This document shows positions 25,395 through 34,248 of a DNA stretch of 64,000 nt, one piece after another. Source of the stretch: Micromonospora arborensis (GTDB taxonomy: Bacteria > Actinomycetota > Actinomycetes > Mycobacteriales > Micromonosporaceae); assembly GCF_003205615.1 (NCBI RefSeq), contig NZ_PYBV01000062.1, positions 1 to 64,000 of the forward strand, read 5' to 3'. Positions within the stretch are counted from its first letter, which is position 1. Each line of letters opens with the position of its first letter. Both the position numbers and the translations under genes were made by a program. The notes below the pieces were generated by a model that saw only the letters and a program-made list of their open reading frames with translations, was not told where the DNA came from and did no database searches.

Positions 25395-27055
25395 CCCTGC
25401 TTCAGCGATACCTTCAGATAGTTCGGGTAGGCCGGGAAGGACGGCACGAAGAAGTTCTGCACCTTCGACCCATGCAGGAACGAGTTCTTCGTGTAGGTCA
25501 GCGGCACCACCGGCGCGTCCTGCAGGATGCGCTTGTCTGCCTGCGCCCACAGCGCCTGTGCCTTCGCCGGGTCGGTCTCCGCCGTGGCCTGCTCGATGAG
25601 CGCGTCGACCTCGGGCTGCGAGTAGCGGGCGCTGTTGTAGCCACCGCCGCCGATCTCGCTGGATGCGAACAGCGGCTGGATGTTGCCGTTGGCGCTGGGG
25701 AAGTCCGGCTGCCAGCTGGCGACGGTCAGGTCGTAGTCACCCTTGTCACCACTCACCTCGGCGGTCCAGGCCTCCTCGTCCACCGGCTTGATGGTCACCG
25801 CGATACCCACGCGCTGCAGTCCCTGCTGGATGGCCTGGGACTTGGCGAGGTTCGGCTGGTCGTTCTCGGACAGCAGCGTGAGCTTCAGGCCGCTCTGCCC
25901 CGCCTCGCCGAGCAGTTGCTTGGCCTTGGCGACGTCGCCCGACGGGTCGGCGGGGTAGAGGTTGTAGTCGACCCGCCCGGCAACGCCGGGGGTGATCAAC
26001 GTGCTGGCCAGGTCGCCACCGATGGCACCGCCGGAGGCGACCTGGTAGGCGCGCTTGTCCACGGCGTACTGGATGGCCTGGCGGACCTTGACGTCCTTCA
26101 ACGGCCCTCGCTGGGTGTTGAGCGCCAGGTACGACAGCGCTCCGGCGTCCGAGGTGACCAGCCGCTGCTTCGCGCTGGCGTTCTGCTCGATCTGCGCGAG
26201 CTGGGCGGGCGCAACGAAGCCGGCGCCGAAGGCGGAGCGGTCGTCACCGGAGTCGGCGATCAGCCGCTGCGATTGGACCGTGGTGTCCTGGCCGAGCTGG
26301 AAGACGACGTTGTCGGGTCCGGCGGTGCGGACCTGGTCGGTCGCCGCGTCCCAGTTCGGGTTGCGGGAGAGCTTGACCGAGACACCCTGCTGGTACGACT
26401 CCACCTGGTAGGGGCCGGACGCGACAGGAGTCTGGCTGTACTTCTTCGGGTCGTCCTTCGCCTTCGGAACGGGGGCGAACGCCGGCATGGAGGCGATCCA
26501 CGGCCAGTCGCCGTACGCCGTCTTGAGGTGGAAGACGATGGTCTTCGCGTCGGGGGTCTCGACGGAGGCCAGGTCCGCTCCGGAGTACGGCCCCTTGTAC
26601 TCGGTGCCGCCCACGAGCAGGCTCTTGTGGTAGCCGAGGCCGCCGGAGAGTTCGGGCGCGAAGGAGCGCTCGATGCCGTACTTGACGTCGGCGGCGGTGA
26701 TCGCAGCGCCGTCGGCGTACTTGAGACCGTCCTTCAGGGTGAAGGTCCAGGTCTTGCCGCCGTCGGTGGTCTTACCGGTGTCCGTCGCCAGATCGGGGAC
26801 CACCTGCGCCGGCTTGCCCGGCTGGACCTCCCAGGTGGTGAGCCGGCGCAGGACCAGGCCCAGGGTGGTGATCGCCAGGTTCTGGCTCTTCGCGGGGTCG
26901 AAGTTGATGTCGCTGGCGGCGTTGAGGATGGTCAAAGTCCCACCCTTCTCGGTGCCCCCGGTCGATCCGCCGGCGTCCGGCGTGACGTCCGGGTTCGCGT
27001 TGCATCCGGTCAGGGCGAGTACGACTGCGAGCGCGAGCGCGCTGCGTCTTTTCAT
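25391..27055 (-). CDS. Family 5 substrate-binding lipoprotein of importer 2
   Basis: The 554-residue receptor starts MKRRSALALAVVLALTGC, a compact lipoprotein signal with lipobox LTGC, followed by a Gly/Thr-rich tether (NANPDVTPDAGGSTGG). SBP_bac_5 features include TLTILNAASDINFDPAKSQN, TWTFTLKDGLKYADGAAIT, KVRQAIQYAVDKRAYQVA and VVPLTYTKNSFLHGSKV. The ATG at 27055 has AAGG about seven bases upstream, favouring it over an ATG eleven codons earlier. It follows the permease by 29 bp and overlaps the ATPase. The ligand is unknown; such proteins bind peptides or larger organics. Confidence 0.92.
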   Translation of the reverse strand: MKRRSALALAVVLALTGCNANPDVTPDAGGSTGGTEKGGTLTILNAASDINFDPAKSQNLAITTLGLVLRRLTTWEVQPGKPAQVVPDLATDTGKTTDGGKTWTFTLKDGLKYADGAAITAADVKYGIERSFAPELSGGLGYHKSLLVGGTEYKGPYSGADLASVETPDAKTIVFHLKTAYGDWPWIASMPAFAPVPKAKDDPKKYSQTPVASGPYQVESYQQGVSVKLSRNPNWDAATDQVRTAGPDNVVFQLGQDTTVQSQRLIADSGDDRSAFGAGFVAPAQLAQIEQNASAKQRLVTSDAGALSYLALNTQRGPLKDVKVRQAIQYAVDKRAYQVASGGAIGGDLASTLITPGVAGRVDYNLYPADPSGDVAKAKQLLGEAGQSGLKLTLLSENDQPNLAKSQAIQQGLQRVGIAVTIKPVDEEAWTAEVSGDKGDYDLTVASWQPDFPSANGNIQPLFASSEIGGGGYNSARYSQPEVDALIEQATAETDPAKAQALWAQADKRILQDAPVVPLTYTKNSFLHGSKVQNFFVPSFPAYPNYLKVSLKQG

Positions 27056-27084
27056 CAGTGCCTTACCTTTCGATGATTGGCGCA

Positions 27085-28077
27085 TCAGGGCGCCGCTCTT
27101 GGGTCGAGGACGCCGTAGACCAGGTCCACGAGGAAGTTCGCGAGGATGATGAGGAACGCGGAGAAGAGAGTGACCCCGATGATCAGCGGAAGGTCGACGT
27201 TGCCGACCGCGTCCAGCAGCAGGGCGCCCAGGCCGGGCATGCTGAAGACCCGCTCGGCGATGACCGCGCCGCCGAGCAGCGACCCGAGGTCGATGCCGAA
27301 GACGGTGACCACCGGGATGAGGACGTTGCGCAGGGCGTGCCGGCCGACGACCCGCCGTTCGCGCAGCCCTTTGGCGCGGGCCGTGCGGATGTAGTCCTCG
27401 CCCAGCACGTCGAGCATCTGACCTCGGGTCAGCCGGGCGTAGACCGCCGCGGAGATCAGGGCGAGCACACACCAGGGCAGCACCAGGTGCCACAGCCAGC
27501 CCACCGGATCCTCGGTCAGCGGCACGTACCCGTTGACCGGCACCATGTTGAGGGTGAAGCCGAACAGCAGGATGCCGAGCAGACCGACCAGGTAGCTGGG
27601 AGCGGAGACACCGATCGTGGAGAACGTCATCGCTGCCCGGTCGATCGCGGTGCCCCTGCGGACGGCCGAGATGACTCCGGTGCCGACGCCGATGATCAGC
27701 CAAAGCACGGCGGCGCCGACGGCGATGGAGAAGGTGACCGGGATGCGTTCCAGGATGAGGTGGGTGACCGATTCGTTGAGCTGGAAGGAGTACCCGAAGC
27801 AGGGCGCCGCGCAGTGCACGGCGGCAGCTCCGGAGCCGAAGGTGCGGCCGGTGACGATCCCGCCGAGGAAGGCCAGATACTGCTGCACCCAGGGCTGGTC
27901 GTAGCCCATGAAGGCGCGCGCGTCGGCGAGCCGTTCGGGTGTGCAGGGTCGACCGCAGGAGAGCTGCGCCGGGTCGCTGGGCAGCAGGACGAACACCGCG
28001 TACGTGATCAGACTGATCACGAGCAGGGTGGCGATCATGCTGACGAGGCGTCCGGAGACCAGACGGAGGAGTCTCAT
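27085..28077 (-). CDS. ABC importer 2 permease, DppB-type
   Basis: The 330-residue membrane protein has the DppB layout. It has an N-terminal helix (RLVSMIATLLVISLITYAVF), a loop with an unusual CGRPCTPERLADARAFMG segment and a second Cys-containing VHCAAPCFGYSFQLNESV, then the membrane core with AKGLRERRVVGRHALRNVLI as ATPase-docking loop and DFG-like GNVDLPLIIGVTLFSAF. The extra extracytoplasmic cysteines could form disulfides. Its ATG overlaps the DppC-type stop by 4 bp. Confidence 0.92.
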   Translation of the reverse strand: MRLLRLVSGRLVSMIATLLVISLITYAVFVLLPSDPAQLSCGRPCTPERLADARAFMGYDQPWVQQYLAFLGGIVTGRTFGSGAAAVHCAAPCFGYSFQLNESVTHLILERIPVTFSIAVGAAVLWLIIGVGTGVISAVRRGTAIDRAAMTFSTIGVSAPSYLVGLLGILLFGFTLNMVPVNGYVPLTEDPVGWLWHLVLPWCVLALISAAVYARLTRGQMLDVLGEDYIRTARAKGLRERRVVGRHALRNVLIPVVTVFGIDLGSLLGGAVIAERVFSMPGLGALLLDAVGNVDLPLIIGVTLFSAFLIILANFLVDLVYGVLDPRAAP

Positions 28078-29030
28078 CGCCGCAGCCCTCGCGTCTTCGG
28101 GTCGAATGCGTCGCGCAGGCCGTCGCCGAGCAGGTTGAAGGCGAGCGTCGCGAGGAAGAGCGCCCCGCCGGGAAAGACGAGGAACATTGGGTCGGTCTGG
28201 ACCCAGCCGATCGCGTCGCCGATCGAGCGGCCCCACGCGGGGGTCGGCGGCGGCACCCCGACACCGAGGAAGGAGAGCGCGGCCTCAGCCCCGATCATCG
28301 AAGGGATCATGATCGTGGAGTAGACGATGATCGTGGCGGTGAGGTTGGGGAGTAGTTGCCGCACGAGCACGTGCCATCCACCCGCACCGAGTGCGACCGA
28401 GGCCACCACGAATGTGCGCCGCTTCAACGCCAGCGTCTGACCACGGACCACCCGCGCGATCGAGGGCCAGCTGAAGATCGCGAGGACGCCGACGAGGAGC
28501 AGTGGCTTCGGGAGGCTGGTCGGCGCGATGGCGCCGAGCGCGATCACGAAGATCAGGTACGGGAAACCGAGCAGCACGTCGATGGTCCGGGTGACGACGC
28601 GGTCGTACCAGCCGCCGTAGAAGCCGGCGGTGAGGCCGACGACCACTCCGAGCAGCACCGAGACGGCGGTGGCCCCGGCACCGACGAGGATGGAGGTGCG
28701 GGCACCGTGGACCACGATCGCGAACAGGTCCCGTCCGGTCATCGGCTCCACCCCGAACCAGTGCTGGGCGCTGATTCCGCCGCCGAAGCCCTTCGGCGCC
28801 CCGGAGTCCGACAGGGCGTCAAGGTCGTACGTGTAGGGGTCCTGACCCGCTATCGCGCTGAGCAGTGGGGCGGCGGCCGCGGCGACGAGGAAGAAGGCCA
28901 CGCCGCCGGCTCCGCCCAGCGCCCAACGATCGGCGGCCAGACGGCGCCAGAGGTGGCGGGCAGTTGTGCTGCGGGCCTGGCTCGGTGGTCGGGTCGGAGC
29001 CGGCGGCGCGAGATGAGTGTCGGCGGACAC
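28074..29030 (-). CDS. ABC importer 2 permease, DppC-type
   Basis: The 318-residue permease starts after a hydrophilic N-terminus. It has HWFGVEPMTGRDLFAIVVHG, the DppC signature, then GFYGGWYDRVVTRTIDVLLG, a docking loop RRTFVVASVALGAGGWHVL and the C-terminal SFLGVGVPPPTPAWGRSI. It is the first gene of importer 2. A 261-bp gap separates it from the LLM gene upstream on the same strand, so the two may share one transcript. Confidence 0.92.
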   Translation of the reverse strand: MSADTHLAPPAPTRPPSQARSTTARHLWRRLAADRWALGGAGGVAFFLVAAAAAPLLSAIAGQDPYTYDLDALSDSGAPKGFGGGISAQHWFGVEPMTGRDLFAIVVHGARTSILVGAGATAVSVLLGVVVGLTAGFYGGWYDRVVTRTIDVLLGFPYLIFVIALGAIAPTSLPKPLLLVGVLAIFSWPSIARVVRGQTLALKRRTFVVASVALGAGGWHVLVRQLLPNLTATIIVYSTIMIPSMIGAEAALSFLGVGVPPPTPAWGRSIGDAIGWVQTDPMFLVFPGGALFLATLAFNLLGDGLRDAFDPKTRGLRR

Positions 29031-29291
29031 GTTGGTTCCTTACGGGGTCCAGGGATGGGTGGGCCGGGGATCTCAGCGCTCCCGACAGCACTTCCTGCCC
29101 ACGCTGACCCCTCTCGGTGCTCGTTCCGGTAGCTGGAGACCGTTACCGGTCGATGCCACACCGCGCGGCTCGGCAGCCGCAGCGACCATGTTCCGTGAGC
29201 CGCGCCGGGAAAATCCAGGACTAGAGACCTACAACACAGACCGGATTAGTAGGGAATTGTTGAGCTCCCCGCTCAACCTGGCCGGTCCACG
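29031..29291 (-). promoter_or_regulatory. Leader region of importer 2 operon
   Basis: The gap between the LLM gene and the importer contains the least GC-rich stretch nearby (29214-29275), including CCTACTAATCC on the minus strand and a short inverted repeat ACCGTTACCGGT near 29140. This could hold a promoter or operator for the importer. No consensus promoter can be assigned with confidence. Confidence 0.3.
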
Positions 29292-30203
29292 TCAGCGGCT
29301 GGGGTGCCACCCGAGCACGGGGCCAAGCCGGGTCGCCATGTCGGTGAGGATCTGCGCGTAGTCGGCCGGCGTGAAGGTGAAGGGCAGGGCGAACGCAACC
29401 TCGTCGACCTCGCGGAACGCGACATTGTCGAGCAGCCGTTCGGCGATCAGCTCCGACGGGCCGGCGAGGTCGGGGGCAAACATCATCCGGGCCGGCCCCT
29501 GGGGTGACGCCGTTCGAGGCGTGCGTTGGTGGGCGTACTCCTCGTAGCGGGCACGTTGGGTCGGTGTGGCTGTGTCGGTGGGGATGACGACGAGCCCCTG
29601 CGAGACACGAGCCCGTTCGCCGTCCGGGTGGTGGGCGCGAAACGTCCGGATGTGCGAGAGCTGGATCTCGGCGAAGTCGGTTGACTCCTCGGCCTTGACC
29701 ACGCTGCTGGTGAGCAGGTTCATGCCCTGCTCGCCGGCCCAGCGAGCGGAGCTGAGGCTGCCGGCGCCGTACCACATCCGGGCGGCCAGGCCGGGGGAGT
29801 GCGGTTGCACTCGGCGGGAAAACTGCTCGAAACCCTCGGAGCCCTCGACGTCGCTGGCCGGCTCGCCGCGAACGAGGTCGAGCAGCCGTCGTACCCGCGT
29901 GTAGCTGAAATCCTCCGCCTCGGCGGTGTCCGGGTAGAGCGAACGGCGGACCCGGTCGTAGTGCATCGGTGGGCCGACGCTCACCCCGGGGTTGAGGCGC
30001 CCGCCGGAGAGGATGTCGACAGTGGCCAGGTCCTCGGCCAGCCGCAGTGGGTTCTCCCAGCCGAGCGGGATGACCGCGGTGCCGAGCTCGATGTGCCGGG
30101 TCCGCTGTGAGGCCGCCGCCAGGACGGCGATCGGTGAGGAGATGCCGTACTGGAGGTGGCGGTGGCGTACCCAGGTGCTGTCGAAGCCGAGTTGCTCGCC
30201 CAA
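29292..30203 (-). CDS. LLM class flavin-dependent oxidoreductase, N-terminally truncated
   Basis: About 303 residues of a luciferase-like monooxygenase are open: LGFDSTWVRHRHLQYGISSP, HIELGTAVIPLGWENPLRLA, TVDILSGGRLNPGVSVGPP and the C-terminal ADYAQILTDMATRLGP. Full-length relatives begin with a beta strand (M-x-F-G-I-F) and about 25 more residues. Here the reading can only start at TTG 30203, and sequence further upstream does not resemble the family. The break is at about 30210-30220, next to an unrelated gene in the opposite direction. Probably inactive unless a new start restores the barrel. It was originally the enzyme partner of importer 2. Confidence 0.75.
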   Translation of the reverse strand: MGEQLGFDSTWVRHRHLQYGISSPIAVLAAASQRTRHIELGTAVIPLGWENPLRLAEDLATVDILSGGRLNPGVSVGPPMHYDRVRRSLYPDTAEAEDFSYTRVRRLLDLVRGEPASDVEGSEGFEQFSRRVQPHSPGLAARMWYGAGSLSSARWAGEQGMNLLTSSVVKAEESTDFAEIQLSHIRTFRAHHPDGERARVSQGLVVIPTDTATPTQRARYEEYAHQRTPRTASPQGPARMMFAPDLAGPSELIAERLLDNVAFREVDEVAFALPFTFTPADYAQILTDMATRLGPVLGWHPSR

Positions 30204-30217
30204 CTCGATGAGCTGGA

Positions 30218-30586
30218 GTGAACGGTGACCTCTTCCTTCCGTGGCGGAAGACGCGTGCGGAGGTGCCGGCCGGTGCAGGTGAGGTGTATGTCGCGCGCGA
30301 TGCGGAGATGGAGCGGCGCTGGGACGATGTCGGGTATTCGCTCATGGAACACGCTGAGGGACCGTTCTCGGTGCTCTACGAGTTTGCCAGCCAGCCTGCG
30401 GTCGAGATTCAGCTCCATGAGGACCCCTGCGAACGAAGGGGTTTCGGCTTCGAGCCGTACCCCGCCACGCTGGTCACCGTCGGCTTGTCGCTCGTCACCA
30501 TCGTGACGCCGGACGCGGACAGCCCCTTCAGCCGAGGGTTACTCAACGCCCTCAAGCAGGCGCTGATCAGTCAGACACATCGCTGA
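30218..30586 (+). CDS. Hypothetical protein, possibly 5' truncated
   Basis: The 122-residue reading from GTG 30218 contains RDAEMERRWDDVGYSLMEHA, FEPYPATLVTVGLSLVTIVT and LLNALKQALISQTHR. The composition suggests a real globular protein. No family was recognised. The start lies at the edge of the truncated LLM gene, so its own N-terminus may be missing and the GTG may be accidental. Confidence 0.45.
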   Translation: MNGDLFLPWRKTRAEVPAGAGEVYVARDAEMERRWDDVGYSLMEHAEGPFSVLYEFASQPAVEIQLHEDPCERRGFGFEPYPATLVTVGLSLVTIVTPDADSPFSRGLLNALKQALISQTHR

Positions 30587-30626
30587 TCTTCCCGCTGCCA
30601 CCCGCTCGACGCCCTCCTGCCGGCTC

Positions 30627-32513
30627 GTGTGCGCGAATCTGCCGAGAGGCGGATTCGCGTTGCATGCTGCAATGCTCGTGGGGAAAGATCATGTTCATGA
30701 CGTACTGGAAGGGCGCCCCGCGCCTCGCAGAGTGAAGGGCCCGGCGCTGGTGTCGCCGCTGGGCGACTGGGGATGGCTGGAAGCGGGCGTCGTCTCGGGT
30801 GATGTTCTTGTTCCTGGCAGCGATGTGCGGTCACACATTTGGTATTGGGTCGAGGCTGACCGGGACGGATTGGTGACTCGTCGCCTGCTGACCTTCACGA
30901 CCGACCGCCGCCTGTCGGCCCGGCGGATCATCTTCGAGTTGCTGCACCAGCTGTGCTTCGAGAATTCCCACTGGCCTCCGGTGGCAGACGCCGCCGAGTC
31001 GGCCCTGAATGACGTGGATCCGCAGGTGCGGCGCACTGCGGCGACGTTACTGGTGGGCACCGTTGAACCTGATCGGGCCTTGTCGGCTTTGGCCGCCTCG
31101 ACTGATCCGGTCGTCCGGATCGCCCTCGTGGATGCCATACCCTGGAGCTGGGTCGCGCAGCATCAAGCCATCCTGGAACGCCTACGGTCGGATCTTGTTC
31201 CGGCCATCCGGCTACTGGCCAATATCGCAGTGTTCAGCAGAGACGACCCGGTGGCCTGGCCGGCGCTGGACGCCGCGGTCCTCGCCGACCTCGAGTCGTG
31301 CGCGGGAGTCCTGAACGGGCCAGGATCCCGTCTTGAGGAGACCGGCGGCGAGCGCTGGGCACGGGCACTGACCGGCTTCGATCGGGAGCAGGACTGCTAC
31401 GCCTGGGCGGAACGGTTGGCAAACCGGTCCGAGAGCCCAGAGGTCAGGCTCGAAGGCGTACGGATGGCGCTCGCGGCGATGCGTGAGTGGCGCGGCGCGC
31501 CCGCGCGGGTGACGCCGATGTTGACTGGCCTCCTGCAGGACGAAATTTCCGAGGTACGGTCGGCGGCGCTGCACACGTTGGCGGCCTCATTGACCGCGTC
31601 CCGTATCGCCGACGACGAGCTCGCCGTGCTGTTGGATGATCCTGAGTTCGGTGCGGTGGCCGCTACCGCGCTGGGCAGCGTTGGCGACCACCGAGCCGTG
31701 CCGCATCTGGTAAGGCTGATGCTTTCCGACAGTGACGAGCCGCGCCTGGCTGAGGCGTTCAAGGCGGTTGCCCGGGCGGGCGCCGATCCGCACGCGCCGG
31801 TGGCCGCCGCCCGGCAGATCCTGGCCGCGTTGCCGGATTCGTGCGCGCCGGCCCTGCCGATGCGGGTGCTGGCCGCGTTCGGTCCGGCTGCTGCTGCCGC
31901 GGTGCCGGAACTCATTGCCAGACTCGAAGGGGCCGAGAACGACACTCCGGACTGTGCGATCTACGTTCTGGGACGGATCGGGCCAGCCGCCGCAGCCGCG
32001 GCAGCGTTGCTGCGGCAGTACCCGACGCAAGGCGCGACGCTAGCCCTTCTCAAAGTCACATCGGACCGGGCGGTCGCCGACCAGTATCTCGCTGGCCGGC
32101 CGGAACAACCCGGCCGCCGAGACGGGATCGCGCCAGCTCTTCTGACCTGGCTGGCCGAACACGACGGACTCACCGCCCGCCAGCATAAACAACTGCGGAG
32201 CCTGTTCCAGGCTCCCGGATTCGGGCAGTTGACGTCTGCCGGCGCACTATGGCTCCACGATGGCCCCGCGGTAGCTGCTGAACTGCTGGAGGTTCTACCG
32301 GATTACCTGTCCGACGACCTGTACGGGCGCAAGGCGCTGCGAGTCCTCGCCGCGATGGGGTCGCACGCACGGCCGATACTCGACCGGCTGGATCGATTCG
32401 TGGTCTCCCGGCACCGAGCCGGGATGAATATCGGCGATTTCGACGCCGAGATGCGCGCGGACGAAATGCTGCACGCCGCCGTCATCGCCGCCCGGCAGGA
32501 GATCGCTGAGTAA
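30627..32513 (+). CDS. HEAT-repeat protein
   Basis: The 628-residue protein consists largely of paired helices of about 30-35 residues. Clear units are VDPQVRRTAATLLVGTVEPD, DPVVRIALVDAIPW, SPEVRLEGVRMALAAMREW, ISEVRSAALHTLAASLTAS and DDPEFGAVAATALGSVGDHR. The D-x-x-V-R-x-x-A pattern is diagnostic of HEAT/PBS-lyase-type repeats, which act as protein-binding scaffolds. The N-terminal 100 residues (SPLGDWGWLEAGVVSGDVLV) are not repeat-like. GTG 30627 is used; ATG 30672 is an alternative. Large actinobacterial HEAT proteins of this kind have no known specific role. It is immediately followed by dispersed repeat A. Confidence 0.75.
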   Translation: MCANLPRGGFALHAAMLVGKDHVHDVLEGRPAPRRVKGPALVSPLGDWGWLEAGVVSGDVLVPGSDVRSHIWYWVEADRDGLVTRRLLTFTTDRRLSARRIIFELLHQLCFENSHWPPVADAAESALNDVDPQVRRTAATLLVGTVEPDRALSALAASTDPVVRIALVDAIPWSWVAQHQAILERLRSDLVPAIRLLANIAVFSRDDPVAWPALDAAVLADLESCAGVLNGPGSRLEETGGERWARALTGFDREQDCYAWAERLANRSESPEVRLEGVRMALAAMREWRGAPARVTPMLTGLLQDEISEVRSAALHTLAASLTASRIADDELAVLLDDPEFGAVAATALGSVGDHRAVPHLVRLMLSDSDEPRLAEAFKAVARAGADPHAPVAAARQILAALPDSCAPALPMRVLAAFGPAAAAAVPELIARLEGAENDTPDCAIYVLGRIGPAAAAAAALLRQYPTQGATLALLKVTSDRAVADQYLAGRPEQPGRRDGIAPALLTWLAEHDGLTARQHKQLRSLFQAPGFGQLTSAGALWLHDGPAVAAELLEVLPDYLSDDLYGRKALRVLAAMGSHARPILDRLDRFVVSRHRAGMNIGDFDAEMRADEMLHAAVIAARQEIAE

Positions 32514-32576
32514 ATCGCCCTCGTGCCTTCGCTTCTGCCGCTGACAATGCGCGGTGATCGTGGGTGTGCTCCCCGA

Positions 32577-32700
32577 TCGACCGATGCGGCCGCGGGAGCC
32601 GGCGCTGGTGCCAACCAAGGCACTGGGCCGGCAGCTCACGATCGGTCGGCGGTCGGCGGCCCGGTGCGAGCCCGGTTTTGGGGGGAGCAGATTGGGTGCA
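32577..32700. repeat. Dispersed repeat A, copy 2
   Basis: This is the partner of 2213-2335 in the same orientation, with about ten substitutions and small indels. It begins 64 bp after the HEAT-protein stop and ends in the AGCAGATTGGGTGCA motif that also flanks the tRNA-Val fragments. Both copies directly follow the 3' end of an intact gene. Confidence 0.7.
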
Positions 32701-32719
32701 GGTTGGCGAAGTGGTCAGC

Positions 32720-32790
32720 GCGGCCGAAGTGCTCACCGATGTTGGACAGGACGGCGGGCGTTGACCTGCGGTGACGCGGCCGAGCGGTCC
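32720..32790. repeat. Dispersed repeat B, copy 1
   Basis: About 72 bp containing CCGAAGTGCTCACCGA and GCGGCCGAGCGGTCCGG recurs at 38976-39050 with roughly 80% identity and the same orientation. On the minus strand both copies read GEHFGR in one frame, which may be a protein relic. The origin is unknown. Confidence 0.6.
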
Positions 32791-33126
32791 GGCGTGAGCT
32801 CCCTGAGAAGATCGAAGAGGTCAACCTTTGCTGGTCACCGCCTGTCCGGTGCCGGGCTGTCGTCGTGGGCCCCTCAGGCGCGATCGAAAGGGTTCGCCGC
32901 GTCGACGTACCGCTCCGGGCCGTCCGTGGTGCCGTCGGTATGGATCCCGGAAGCTGAGACTCACGTCCCACCAGCAACCTTCTGGCCAGGGCTTCTAGCT
33001 GGGAGACCTCTTCGGCGAACCCGAAGGTGTCAGCATTGGTAGCTCCGGGTCGTCAGGCAGGCGATGTTGACAGACGTGCGCACATCCCGACGTTGAGTGC
33101 GCCGCTAATTCGCTCGCCGATCAGGG
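32791..33126. other. Intergenic stretch without a supported gene
   Basis: Open frames are short and lack codon bias on both strands. It lies between repeat B and a truncated hypothetical gene and looks like decayed or junction DNA. Confidence 0.4.
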
Positions 33127-33435
33127 CTAGCGTGTTGGCCACATTCCTCGCCGGACGAGGCGATCGAGGTGGTCGAGCAGCTTCACCTCGCTGCGAGCCA
33201 GCCCCTCACGCTCGGGCGTCGGTAGATCGGCAAGCAGGTTAGGGAGCTGCTCATTGCGTGGTACGAACACCATGCTGCCGGAGCGCTCGCGGCAGGTCGA
33301 GCACCAAGCCAAGCCGACGCAGCGCTCGTAGGATCTATCGGAGGGCGGGTTAAAGCGGTATCTGTAGGAGTAGATCTCGCCAGCCGGCCCCGCAAACGCC
33401 CCGACGTGCTGATCACGGACAAGGGCTACGCCCAC
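33127..33435 (-). CDS. Conserved Cys-containing hypothetical protein, 5' replaced
   Basis: From about 33378 leftward the protein reads YSYRYRFNPPSDRSYERCVG, LAWCSTCRERSGSMVFVP, LPTPEREGLARSEVKLLDHL and ends RRGMWPTR, a pattern seen in short uncharacterised actinobacterial proteins. C-x-x-C spacing suggests a metal site. The first 19 residues (MGVALVRDQHVGAFAGPAG) are the reverse reading of the neighbouring transposase fragment and are not part of the original protein, so the real N-terminus was lost when the IS fragment joined here. Confidence 0.55.
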   Translation of the reverse strand: MGVALVRDQHVGAFAGPAGEIYSYRYRFNPPSDRSYERCVGLAWCSTCRERSGSMVFVPRNEQLPNLLADLPTPEREGLARSEVKLLDHLDRLVRRGMWPTR

Positions 33436-33703
33436 GACTCCACCCGGCGAGCCCTGCGTTCACGCGGCATTCGCGCGTCATCCCCCGAACGTTGCGACCA
33501 GGTCGCTTGCCGGGCCGCCAAGGGCAGCAACGGCGGGTGGCCACCGGCCTTCGACAAGGGTGATCTACCGCAAGCCCAACGTCGTGGAACGCTGCTTCAA
33601 CCGGCTCAGACAGTAGCGCGACCTGGCCATCCGCTACGCCGAACGCGCATCCCCCTACCGATCCAACCTCGTCCTCGTCGCCGCCAGCGTCTGGCTTCCG
33701 TGA
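33379..33703 (+). pseudogene. IS5-family transposase fragment
   Basis: The C-terminal part of a DDE transposase: RPRKRPDVLITDKGYAHDST, RSRGIRASSPERCDQVACR and GWPPAFDKG in one frame. A shift at about 33562 leads to VIYRKPNVVERCFNRLRQ, and an amber TAG replaces the expected Trp before RDLAIRYAERASPY and VLVAASVWLP. The ADKGY-type Asp and the ERCFNRLK-type Glu are preserved, but the 5' half is missing. It is a dead relic. A possible terminus, CTCAAGATCGTGCATGAC, lies at 33798-33815. Confidence 0.85.
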
Positions 33704-34248
33704 TCGACAGGACAGGCACCTAGGTAGCAGCCGTACCCCCGGGTTTCTTCGCCGCAGTTCTGCGCCCGAAGTGCGCTCCCGGCAAGGACGAAGTGCCTCA
33801 AGATCGTGCATGACTACGCCGCGCCGCCCGGACATCGTCCGACACTGCGTCCGGGATCGCCCACCCGCACACCATCATCCTGGCAGGGTGACCATCAGCT
33901 CCTTGCCGGGCAACGCCTTCACCGAGTTTCGAGATCCTTTCAGCCGGCACCTTCGGCGTCACGGCTCCGCTCAACCGCTGGCTCCCCGCGTCGGCCAGGG
34001 ACCCCAACCGCACGGGCGAACCGTCAACTTCGCGACACTCGGAGCGCGGGCGAAGAATTGCTACTCGCTGATTGCCGTTCACCACGCCTACGATCCGCAC
34101 AGGTCTGAACTTCTCCCGCGACATTGCTTAAGAATTGTGATCGTATTTCACTTCCCGCACGCGGCAGGCGGCGTAATAGCTGCTGCAAAAAGCTGCGGCG
34201 TAAGGAATCCGTGGACCCATTTCGGCTTTCGAGGAAAGGTGGCGCGGC
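33704..34248. other. Non-coding region upstream of the large secreted protein
   Basis: No gene could be supported. A likely IS terminus (CTCAAGATCGTGCATGAC) is at 33798-33815. The last 130 bp are less GC-rich (TTAAGAATTGTGATCG around 34129) and probably carry the promoter. GAGGAAAGG at 34228-34236 is a good ribosome site for the gene starting at 34249. Confidence 0.45.

Noticed and set aside
27056..28264. Upstream extension of the importer 2 binding protein into the permease region
   Set aside because: The true protein starts with a lipoprotein signal at 27055; the extension reads through two permease genes in the wrong frame.
29214..29275. McbR/CymR-like sulfur operator upstream of importer 2
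   Set aside because: TAGAGACCTA-like bases are present but do not form the required spaced palindrome.
32554..33042. Possible gene across repeat A copy 2 (reading TKALGRQLTIGRRSAARCE)
   Set aside because: The equivalent frame in copy 1 stops soon after the repeat and the downstream part lacks coding character.
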